This document shows, in pieces, positions 42,201 to 54,200 of a stretch of DNA of 64,000 bases. Each line of letters begins with the position of its first letter. The stretch's first letter is position 1. A program made the position numbers and the translations under genes. Source of the stretch: Oxyruncus cristatus (taxonomy: Eukaryota > Chordata > Aves > Passeriformes > Cotingidae). The stretch covers positions 724,799-788,798 of the forward strand of contig VXAY01000115.1 in NCBI GenBank assembly GCA_013399855.1. Direction: 5' to 3'. A model generated the notes under the pieces. It had not been told where the DNA came from. It did no database searches and saw only the letters and a program-made list of their open reading frames with translations.

Positions 42201-45200
42201 ACGAAAACAGCATCAAAAAAAGATCAGCCAAGTGAACATGACACTGAGAAAGACAAAACAAGGAGAGCACAAGAGGAAGCAAGAGGGGTTACAGGATCTG
42301 GGGGTATGGAAAGGCAAAGAGAAGTGCGAGGGCAGAAGAAAATGGTGTCAATAAAGTCAGTTCCAAGGAAGTAAGAGATAAAGAGAGAGCCTACACAAGA
42401 AAACACTGGGTCCTACTGGGGACAAGAAGCTGGGGAAGGCATCCAGGCAGCCTGAGGGGGAAGTTCAGTGGAGGTCCTGAATAGGGCAGGCAGTGGCAGA
42501 CTTCTGGCCATGCAGAACCACCTCAAGAGTTCACAGACTCTTTATTTCCACCGCAGAGTGTAATATATTCCTACTTTAACTCCCATCCAGCTATCAGTTC
42601 CTGTTAGAGAAAATTGGAACCTTGTCTGGCTTTGGATAGATTAAAGACCCCTGAAATGTTCCAGGAGCCAAATGTGATGTTTTTCTCTCCGTTAGGGGTA
42701 ATGGTCTGAGCAGTGAGTGAGAGGAATCATACCTGGGTTCCTGTAAGCATCAGAACTGTTTTTGAAAAGAAAGAAAAAGAGCACCTAATAGAGGGGAATG
42801 TCATAATTTGACATTTGCAGAAATATTAGCTTTTCAATACATTTTCTCTATGCCAATTAACTTACTGCTTCAGTTGAAAGCTTAGAAATCAGCTGTGTTG
42901 TCATATCACCCAGTAGGGACAACTGAAGAATTAAATCAGCAGTAAAACACCAATGCATACATTAACATCAGCCAGAACTGGCTCTGATTTTAGGAACTCT
43001 GCCGAGCTTCCAGACCTGCCACTACAGCTGCTTGCCATGGGATGTGCTCCATGACACACCAGCAGGAGTGGCACCCCTGTCGCTACCACACCTATTTAAG
43101 GTTGTGGAGTTTGCTGACAGCGTTTTCACTTGGCCTTCTTGGTAAGAGCTACTCCCCTGCCCTGCCCAGCTTTGTTCCACGGTACAGGAGGGACATGTTT
43201 ACCAGGGCACGGGCGTTGGGGTTGGCTCTCTTGTCCAGGAGGAGTTTGGTGACGCGGTAGTGGCCGCAGTGCGCGGCCACGTGGAGTGCGGTCAGGTAAT
43301 CCAGCGTCACGTCGTCCACGGGGGCCTTGTGCTGCAGCAGGTGTTTGACACATTCCACGTGGTCCCCCTGCGCTGCCATGTGCAGGGGGGACAGTCCATT
43401 CTGTGGCAAAGGAAAACAGCAACTTCTAAGTAACTCTCACTTAGATCATGGCATGCATTAGAAACGTTATCTGTTGTTGTGAGGAGCTGCTCAGTGGGGT
43501 TTGCTGTTAACACAAGCGTCTTCCTCTCATTGCTTTGATCAAAGGGACAGAATTTGTAGGAAATGCATTAATCTTACACCTGCATTTTACAGAAATGAAT
43601 TAAACTGAAATAATTTTCCAAGTCTGAAATAAAAATAATTGGGAGAAGCTGCAAGTCACAGGTTCTTGTTATCTCATATAAAGGATCAGAAAACACATAG
43701 CAGGAATCACCTCTTAGGGAGTGACCAATCCAGCTTTCCCATCTGTGTGTCCTACAGGCTCAGGAAGCAACACAAGTGAAGTGCTGGCAGTAGCACTCCA
43801 TATCATGTGTTTAGTCTGGTAGTAGAGAGCAGGGCAAAGAATTGCATACTTCTCATATATTCGGAAAGGATAGTCCCTAATTATATAAGAAAACCTTATT
43901 TTGGATCATTCTGTCCATGAACACATTTCCTTTGGGAGGGCAGAAACGTTCCTGTCTCCTTCCTTATCCTTTCAGTGAGACTGAAAATTAAAATTCTCTG
44001 GGAAGTTACACAGAGGTGCTCACATTTCCCAGTAAGACACACAGAGGTGCTCCCGGGGTCTAACCGGACACACACACACCTTGGTCCGTGCGAGCAGAGG
44101 GGCACCTCGCTCCAGGAGCAGCTCCACAACCTGGTCATGTCCACTCCTTGCAGCACAGTGCAGTGGGGTGAGTCCATCCTTAAAGTAAAAAGAGGGAAAT
44201 CCAATGAGCAAATCCCCAACCGCCCATCCTGCCACCCTGGGGAAGACCCTTCCAGGAATGCAGCCCCACACCCGTGTGGAAAAGCTCCTTTTTCGACTCC
44301 TAACTGAAGCTGGCTCCACAACATGAAGTGTCATCATCCCTGGTCTTCCTTGCACCAGTGAAGGACACTCTAAGGTTACTGTTTGAGAGAAGAAGCCTGT
44401 TGTGTGCTGAAATCTTTTATCAAAGAAGATAACGTGAGCTCGCCCTGCCTCCTCCCCTCCCTCTCCTCTGCATTGCCTCCCTGGATAATGCCTGCTGGGC
44501 CAAGGATGCTCCACTAAGCAATCCCTTGTCCTGTGGATTGCCTTTGATGCAGGGATGAAACAAGAAATGTTCATGCTAGAAAATCTGCTCTAGAATTTTC
44601 TTCGGTGTTTAAACAGGCAGCAGGAGAAAGAAGATTTTACAACAGGAAAAAAAAAAGAGAGAAACAAACAAAACTAAGATTTTCATTTCTGAGATTGAGG
44701 GGTGAACAAAGAGCTAACAAATCTTTCCTAAAATTACTCTGAGACCACTAACTCCACACTATTTTTTTCCATTGCAGAAAACCATCCTGTACCAAAAGAC
44801 TTGCTCAGGCTAACGATGACAGCAGTGGTAGCCAAAGATGTGCTGATGAAATATTGAAACAGAAGAATGAATTCTAGGTACTTCTGCTGCCATTTGGACT
44901 TTATGCAGAAAACCAGAGTAAATATGAGGTAAGAAAAATGGTTGCAAAAGAACATTGGTGCTGAATGACAGCAAAAACATAACATGTAGGATTTGGCAAG
45001 CCAAGTTTTTCTCTCATCGGCCCATGGTATTGTTCAAGCACGAACTCAGAGATGTCATCAAAACTCATTCAACAGAGATGGGTTCATAAAGGTGAAATGG
45101 GAATAGTTCTCAATCACAGGAAAAGCCTTCTCCCCTTGAGACATGCTGCTCGTCTCGGGTGGCATCAGTGCTATTCTTCTAGGGAGCTCTCTGCAGAACC

Positions 45201-48200
45201 CAGTAACAGCTTGATTAAAAGAAGAATATATTGGTCTGAGTTACCCGAGACCAAAAGTAAAGCAGCAAAACTGCAAAAACACAGCCTCAAGTATGAGCTG
45301 GGGACCCTGCTTCATGCACAGATGGGGTCTGGAGGAAACCTACATCCCCGTGTTTTCACTTCTACTACTACCAACATTTTTGAATCAAAAGCAGCTCTGG
45401 ACTACAGAGTGCCATTGCAACAGCAACCCCGTTTTGGCAAACCCAGCCCACAAACACTGCAAAAGGTAGTAATTCCAAGAAGCAGACCCTCCCTTATCCC
45501 CAGTTTCCAGAGCCCTCTCATGAGTGAGCAGAGCCACAAAGCTCCACTGCCACGAGGAACTGAAGTCTGAAGGGAGGAATTTTTCTGCCTTACTTATCTC
45601 CTTTTTCCAGAGGCTTTTCAGAGATATGTGACGGGGGTGAGGTGTGTCTCGGTGCTCACTATCTCACAGGCATCCCTAAAATCCCATGGAAGCTTCACAC
45701 TGAATTTCAACAGATGCAACATCAAACCCAAAACCAGATTTCACAGTTTTCAGCACCTGGCAGGTGGGGTTGGGGTAAAGAATTGGCTGTAACTGGCTTA
45801 CTTGGTATTTTATTCACTGGAACTTCAGAGTCCCCTAAACCAAGTCTTTATATGCACAACTGAGGTACATTATCATCTCACTGCCAGAAAGATCATACAG
45901 ATAATTTCCACTGGTATTAGTAAGGTGAGAATGTATCCCAAAAGCACTTCTAGGGAAGGTATTTACTTGGTATTTCTTTCCAGTTTCTGGCCTCTTGTGC
46001 TCTGCATTTTTAATCGATGTGGGAGGTTCACTTTCCTTATCTGCATGGTGGCTTTGATGTTATTCTATTTAATAAAACAGCAAAAGAAAAGCAGAATTGT
46101 GTGAATCCTTGAAAAAAGCAGGACAAATCCCCAGAGGGAGAAAAAGAAGAAAAATACAAGCTAAGAAACACATCAACTCTGCAAGAAAGTCTGAATAAAC
46201 CAAAAAGAACTAAATCATTAAAAAACATGATTTCTTCTCTGTTCTTATCTACAATTCCCTTCAAAAGCAGAGATAAAAATGTGCTACCTATCTTATCCTA
46301 TCCTGGCACAGTTTCTCTGCAGACTTCCCACAGAACCCTCTTTCTGCCCTGGGGAAAACAGCAGGTGTACTTTAAGATTATTGTATATTTAATACTTTTT
46401 GCTTCTATGTTTTCTTCGGGGGTGAGGGAAGTCGCAAGGAGAGCGCTGTTGCAGCAGAAGAATTAGTGCAGGATACAACAAGGACAAGCTGACATGAGCC
46501 AACATCACGAGACACACCAGTGGACCAAATCAATGCTGCCTGTGCCATTATCTATTTGCAGTGAGCCTCAGTGCTCTGAAGGGGATGGCAGGAGTTTGCC
46601 TGAGCACTTTTTAAATCATTCTTTTGCTAATCCAAGAGCACCCAGTGGCCGTAACATCCAACACATCGTTTGACAGGACACACAACACTGAGTCAAGGGG
46701 ACAGAGACTCCAAAGCACAGATAATGGATATCCCATGAACACAAAGGCTGTCATGCCCAGAGACAACGAGCTAAGCAACTGTGTGTTTTGAGTAGTCCAA
46801 TATTTATCTTTTCATCTCCCAAGTGACATCCTGCACCTGGTGTTCTGCTGGTCCCATACCTGGTACTTTCCTCTCTCACACTGTGCAATGTCACCATCAG
46901 AAACGACGCCACGATACCCTCTGTGGGTATGGAAACCATGGAAGTCCATCAATCTTGATTTCCTCTCAAATGACTCTCAAAATATAAAAGTAAACTTTTG
47001 GGGTTTTTTTCCCCTAGAAAAATCAATCACTGGTCATTTTTTAACCTGCAAAATTAATTCGGAATTCCAAGTGTGCCTCCTAACTGCAGGGTTTGGAAAG
47101 ATGAATTATTGGGTTATTTCACAAATGCTTTCCTTCAGCTTACCAGGGAGACTGTGACAAAAAAAAGCTGTGCTTCTGAGGGCTTTTTAATGGGAAATGA
47201 TGTGGGCAGCATCTTCACAGGGCAGTTGCTCCCATTCAGTGCTCATTTGACCAGAGACTGGTAACAGACATGAATGTCAAAGGCCAAATTATCAAAGAAT
47301 TCTTCTGAACTGCAGCTGCACGTTCCTATTTTTCTAAGGGTGAAGTAAAATTTCAGTATCCCACGTGGCAAACATGCTGAATTGTCTAAATTTTCTCGAC
47401 AAATAAAGGGCTTTCAATTTGTTCATTTTTCATTACGACTAAACCTCATCTCTTTAAAAATGAACGAGGCGAGCCTCCCTCTGGCTCTAAGCTCCTGGCA
47501 TAATTAAACATGCTGTAAAGTATTCCTCCAGGTCTGCCATTCAAAGTACAAATTTTAAAAATACAGCAAAAATATACCATGCACTTTCTTGAGTGACAAG
47601 GTATTAACATAAAGAATTCTAAATAAAAGTCATCATCTATATAACTTGCTCAGACAACCCGTACAACACCCCTTCTTACACACTTGTAAACATTATATGA
47701 AGCCACTGAATTTTTTATAGCAAATATCTGCATTGTGATGAGATATTTATAATCTGACATTGCTTTAGGAATGGCAAAAACTGAATTATTAGTGCTCTGT
47801 GTGTGTGTGAAGACGAGGAGAAAATGTCACAGCAGCTTTACTGCAGGAAAAAAAAAAAAAATCGCTGTAAACAGAGCACGGTGCCAAGGCAGGGCCAGGA
47901 GCCTGTTCCAATGGTTACCACTCCCATGTGGAAATAACAGAGCCGTGCCTGTTTTTTCAGGATGCAGATCTACAAAAGGAGATATCACTACAAATAAATC
48001 TCAGTAGGTTCCCAGGATGAGCATTAAGGGGCGTCTGAAGCACATCCCCCACAAAAAACACCAACCCAAACCAAACACATCCGAGTTCCACCGCCCACAG
48101 TCTCCTTCCTTCTCTTTTCCCACTGGTATCGTACATCTCCATGGCTGACCTGCCACTTCTTCCAGCTCCAGTTGAGCCTCCTTTCTTTCCCGTGGCCCTT

Positions 48201-51200
48201 CTCCAACCCAAATGGTGCAGCTGACCTTCTCCCACCATCACCACAACTACTCCCGCTCCAGCTCCAGCTGCCACGCTCCGGGCACACAACACCGTTACTC
48301 TCCCACACAATAAGCTTCCCCTTCCAAAACCATTTCACTCCAGGGTTTTTTTTCCCTGACTGTAAATATCCTGGGTGAAAGCCTGCAAGAGGAGTCTAAA
48401 AGTCCCAGAGCAAGAAAAATCTAATTTCAATGTTGGCAAGATTGAACAGAGAGAACACAAAATGTGTGACAGCTTCAGTGCCTGAGACAGGTGAACGTGT
48501 TCCCTCCCCCTTCCAAGGGTGTTTGCATACTCCCACAAAAATGGAAATTCCAGTAAGTGACAAAGGCCTGTGAATAACACTGTATTTTAAAAGTAAAAAA
48601 AAAAAAAAAAAAATTACAAAACCTAAAAAAGCCTTTCTTTTTCTTTCTTTTCCCTATACAATTTATAGAGAGAGATGATAAAAATAGAGATACTGCAAAA
48701 CCTGCATTGAGAAAGAATATTCCCAAAACCCTTTCAGAGTCAGGAACATTTCAATATCCCACATGTCCTTATTTTTACTGTGCCATTATATGAGGATTCT
48801 TTCTTTAACAGATATTTAACAGGTATTTTGGCCGTGCTGGAGTTGCTCAGCTCTTAAATGCTCACAATAATTCTCCCTGTAACAACCCTTTTTCGGGAAG
48901 GCTGTAAATGGTTTCTTTCCCTCAAAGTGAGGACTGGTAATTGCCACGTTACTTTTGACCACGTGACACCAAATCAATCATAAACTGAAATTTCCACCAT
49001 CTGTCACAGTTTCTGCACACCAAGTCCTCCCGACCCCCGGCTCCACTGATCGGCCATTGGAAGTTGCACAGGTCAGAAGTTTAGCCAAATATTAAAATTT
49101 CAAATTCAATTATGTCACTGAAGTTTTTACTCAGGTAAACACATAGAGAATATAGGTCTGAGTAAGATTTTAAATATGAAATACTTTAGCATCAGAAATT
49201 TTGCCCATTAATTACTTAGTGAACAAAACCCCAGATAAGGCTTATTTGTAAATGGAAGTAGCACAAATGTATGCAAGATATTATATAGTATGTGCTATCA
49301 TTATTTATTGTCATATAATAATTATCTATTGTTATATGAATATATTTTATTATCATATAATATTAAATTACTACCTCTAACAGATAAAAGTATCCTCTTA
49401 CTATATTGGGGAATGGAGCTTACATTTTCACTTCAGATACAATTTAAAAGAGAAATTAAATTCCACATTTAAAAACCTTAGTAGTTAGTTGAGAAAAAAT
49501 AGGTAAAACTTGCAAAAAAAAATTAAGTAAAATATTATTTTAAAACATGTAATTGTGGCAAGGAGATTTCCTAGCAATTCTACATCTTTATGTTCTAATG
49601 AGAAATGCCATAAAACTTCAGCAAATGCACTATGAAATGTATAGAAACTAAAAATACTAATTCCTGCGGAAAGCAGGGCTTTACATGCCACATTAACTAT
49701 GGAACAGCAGGACACGTGCATCATTTATTCCCTTTGAAGAACATGCATTTTAATTCATATTTTTAGACAACACAGGGGATCCTAATGAATCATTCCAGTG
49801 GAACATTTTCCAACACAAAAAAGCTTTCACAGATTAACCCTGCAAAATTGAAGTACTGAGGCTCATCTAAAATCCGTTCAAGTGAGTTCTTGCATCTCAA
49901 TTTATGCAGCACCAGAGGTAACAAAGCAAGTTAAAAATAAACGGAACGAAAGCAGGGAGGACTTTTTTAACCAGAGAGCCTATTTTAGCATGGTACAGAG
50001 ACTGAGAACTTGGCAACCATACACCCTAGGATATTTAGTTCCACTGTTTTCCAGGGATTCTGACCTACTGGAAGAACGCAGGTGTTCCTGGGAAGAAGTG
50101 GAAAGGCAGGAGGGAAGGCAAGCGTGTTAGTACACGAGGTCTGTCCTTCCGCGTACAAAGCACATGCAGCACATCACCTGCCTCCTCAACAACACCCTAC
50201 GGATTCGTGGCCAAAGCCAAGCACACGAGGCATGTGGGCACAGCACAGGGAAGAGAGAGAGACACCGAGACAATACAAACAGCTGGCACAAAGACAGGGA
50301 CAGCAAAACCAAAGCTCTGGAATCTTCCCCACCGTGGAGCACCCGCTGCCGACCGTGTGCCTCTGAGCAGGGAGGAGGCAGGAGAGGAGAGCAGGAGGAA
50401 GCTGTGGAGCCTGGGGGAACCTGGATAAGGGTGCTCTAGGATACCTTTATGGGTTTTCACGGGTATCTTTGTGCTGACATTCTGAGCAGCTGACAAAGGG
50501 CACGGAGCCAAGACAGTGAGAAGACTCTAAAATTAGCCCTTTCCACCCACGTTGGGCAAATTCTGCTCTTTTGGATTCATTCACAACTGCGCACCAACCC
50601 TTGTGGGTGAGCAGAGAAGGGAACACACCCTGACCTCTTAAAATCCAAAACACCCCTTACAATCACCTCTGTCAACTTGCCCAAAACATGTATCTAAACA
50701 GTGAACAGGAAATAGGTGAATTCAGTACTGTCATCCCACAGGCCAGCTGGCCTGTTTCTGTATGACATGCTGGGGAGCATGTGCAATATCTGCCTGCAGT
50801 GCATTATTACCATTTTAGGCCTCTTTACCATAGATTTTAGGCACTTATTGTGGAAGATTTGACCAGGGATGATTTACTGCACACCTGCACGAGAGGCAAT
50901 TTTTCCATCAGCAGTAGTTTTTAAAAAATAGTAATAAAAAAAAAAAATAGCAAGAAAGATATAATTTCACAAATAATCAGAAATTGAAATCATAATCACA
51001 TATAGAGTTAGACAATAACAGTGATTGTCTTCTGATCTTATGAAGCAACACATGGTTGATGTAATTAATAAGTAACTGCAGAGGTTGAATGAACCCCAAG
51101 GGTACCTGACTGCAATATCCTCTACTTTTCTACCTTATTAAACCAAAACCCATGTCCTGCTCTAGACTCTGTATTCTAAAACACCCCCTATTACTTTGAA

Positions 51201-54200
51201 ATACAGTTTTACAGACCAAGTATTTAAAAACCAGCAGCTCTCAAGAGCAAACCCTGTGCAGCTTTCAGTCTGAATAAAAGACCACGTTTTCCCAGGCGAC
51301 TCCAAAATCCCATTTCAAACAATTAACCCTGCCCATATAAAAGGATGGGGTTTTCTCTTGTCCTGAAGGCCTGTAAAATCAGCCATAAATAAAGAGCAGA
51401 GTGATGATGTGACATTTCAAATAGCACAGCTGGGAGGAGGAAGCCAGTGAGAGTCACCTAATTCTCCACAGGGAAGGGTGAGTGGCTGCTGGCACAGGGC
51501 AAGTTACCTGTTCCCAGTATTGCCTCTCAAATAAGAGGGGACTGAGCCTACTATAGAAGTTTCCACAGGGACTGGCACAGACATTTAGGAGTCAGGCTTA
51601 GCTGAGTCCAGACCCTCTGCTTCCCATGGCTGTGCATCACACATGTGTCACTTGAAGCTGGACCAACTAACAGGCTTATTACCTGAAAAAGAGCAGTTTC
51701 ACCAGCTTTTTCTTGTATGATACAGGCAGACTATTCAGGAGACTAAAAGAAAATAATACTTCTGCCTCCTACTATCACCAACATCTGCTGTTCTTAAAGT
51801 CTGATAGCATAGAAAACAGTCTACATAAAACAAACACACACACGCAAAAAAAAAAAAAAAACCCACACAAAACAAAACACAAAAACCAAAAGCAAGCAAG
51901 CAAAAAAATCCCAGTCCACTCCCAAGGAGGGAAAAATATCATATTCAGGGAACAGAAAGACTCACCCTGGTTTTGGCATCGATCTGCCCTCCGCGATCCA
52001 ACAAGAGCTTCACCATGTTTGTGTTTCCCCTTTTGGAAGCCACATGCAGGGGGGTGATTCCATTCTACACCATGAAAAGAACAAACCATGAGCCGGATGG
52101 ACTGGGAGGTGTGTAATGGGGCTGAGTTTGGGATCGGATCACAACAAATGACACCATCACATCGTAGAGAAGAAACGAAAACGTAGTTGAGCATCAGAGC
52201 TGGGCACATACCATGTACAAGCTGGAGTTAGTAATTCCTTTCTAAGCAGGACTCTCCATAGTTTTGGGGCCCTTGAATAAACGAAGCAGCGCATCCGCCC
52301 AAGCAGCAAACATGGCAGTGCCGGGGTCAGACACACACAAACATACACCAGAGCCCCGAGGAGTCAATAGTCACAACACACTGATGCCTCTGAATCACTG
52401 CAATGCACACAGAGTACACACACGTGTCAGGGGCAGGGCCTGGTGCAGGCTGAAAGTCCTTGAGAACGCTTTGGGTGAGGTAAGAGGTTCTATCAGCAGC
52501 TACTCCGTTGGATATGGGAGGAGGACAGTCTGGAAGGCAGAACCCTAAAGTAATTCAAAAGTGTGTCTGGCAAAATTAAACAGCAGACATGTGATCCAGG
52601 AGCTAGACTGAGGTTACCAGAGGTTTCCAGGGCACCAGATGCCATGCTTCCAACTATGTAACATGCAACACCAAAGGGACTGTGGTACGTAGCTCTGCAG
52701 TTGTTTACCACAAAAGAGTTTATATAATGGCAATATACCCTGCTTTTGGTTTTCAAAATATGTTTATATGTGAAAACATCAAATTGAAGTGGTATAGTGA
52801 ATAGTGGATACTGGGAACAGCCAATCAATCCTACTCCTGTTTTCAGCTGAAGTCGGTTGACACATTCTGAGAGCATCAGCTTTCTGGAGCTGGTCAGAGG
52901 AGCCTGTTTCCTCCAGCTGGGAATTCTGGTCACTACCCAACTCCCAAGGCCTCTGATGCATTGCACAGAGACAACCTTTAAGAATTACTGCAAAAAAAGA
53001 CATCTTTGACCACAACAGAATTTCAGGCTTACTTTGCTCCTCTCTTGACTCAACCCTTGAGTAAGAGTTACACAAAAAATCAGCCCGTTTTTAGGCCACT
53101 CCAAGTGAGAAGACGAAGGAAAGAGTCCGTACCCTTGCTGTGAAGTCGACTGCAGCTCCTCGGTTCAGCAGCAGCGTGGCCACGTTGACATTCCCATAGT
53201 GTGCGGCGATGTGCAAAGGTGTAAAGCCACTCTACAAAGGGAAAGAGCCCCTGTGACACACATCAGGTTATACAAGATCATCAACTCAACTACAGCTTGA
53301 CTTTAAACCAGCTGGTAAACAAACGTATGGCGTCCGTTGTACCCAGTTCACCTATATTACAGCACAATCTTTTCAGGGCAGTTTTCACACTAAAGGTTAT
53401 CAAAAGTACTTCGGTCTTTCCTTCTCCAACTTAGTCTTCTGCATCAGCAAAAAGTAGTTCTCATCTTAGAAAAATATTAATATATTAGCCATTCTTGAAG
53501 GAGATAAAGGAAGTTTCCTTATTACAATTTGGAAGCAACATGGATCTTGTGGGCTGCATCTGTTTACTAGGTTTGGATAAATGTCCACAAAGTTGCTGGA
53601 CTCTTATTTTACTGCTCTTAGAAACAGGGACAACATATTTCGCTCTGGTTGTTCTTTCTTTTTCTTTTTTTTCTTTTTTTTGAAAACAGTAACTATTCAA
53701 AATGTAATCCAAGAACTTGGTTTACATGAGAAACTTAGTAGCACAGTAAAAGAATCCTAACTATTTATGTTTATATACGATTTGGATCGCAAAGGATCTG
53801 AAGAAACTTTACCAGCTATAAATGAGAAACAAAAACGATTTACTCATTGAGTTTTGAACACTAGAAGGTGAAAGTTGCTCCAGCTACGAGACACAGAATC
53901 GCTTGACAACAACAGATAAAAAGATTAAATTTTCAGAAAGTAGGACAGAGAGCAAGCTTTCAGCCTCATAAGTAATTCAAGTAGAAAGGGCCTTGCTTTT
54001 GAGGTTTCCCTGAAGAGCTTTACACTGATTTGATTGGATCTCACTGGTAGTTATAGAAAGAGAGAAATACTTTTGGCTTCTTGACTACAGCGTGTTTTAT
54101 TCCTTTCAGTGGACAAGCCACCATTTCCAACTACTCATGGAACAAAGGAATGCAGGCACGTGTTGCCCTCCTTCAGCGGGCACTGCAGCAACCCTTCCAC

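Larger units (their letters stand above)
40382..43202 (-). other. ANK2: ANK2 intron with CR1 and G-rich tract (2.8 kb)
   Basis: Between repeats 11 and 12. It contains a CR1 3' end (40,800-41,056), a purine-rich region (about 41,950-42,400) and a G-quadruplex motif (42,054-42,070). A 116-codon plus-strand frame at 42,024-42,374 is lysine/arginine-rich because of the purine bias and is not accepted as a gene. Confidence 0.85.
44179..51965 (-). other. ANK2: ANK2 intron (7.8 kb)
   Basis: Between repeats 8 and 9. It contains A tracts at 47,848-47,861 and 48,595-48,613, an AT-rich imperfect repeat at about 49,276-49,370, and A/C-rich low-complexity sequence at about 51,826-51,909. A 172-codon plus-strand frame at 45,052-45,570 has no recognisable domain. 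No mobile element recognised. Confidence 0.8.

Noticed and set aside
42024..42374. Lysine/arginine-rich 116-codon frame
   Set aside because: Direct product of a purine-rich low-complexity tract.
42722..42745. Possible 8-base minus-strand microexon (gcttacag ... gtatga)
   Set aside because: The pair of AG and GT is easily found by chance, and inclusion would break the frame between repeats 11 and 12.
45052..45570. 172-codon plus-strand open frame
   Set aside because: No family resemblance and no supporting context in the middle of a 7.8 kb intron.
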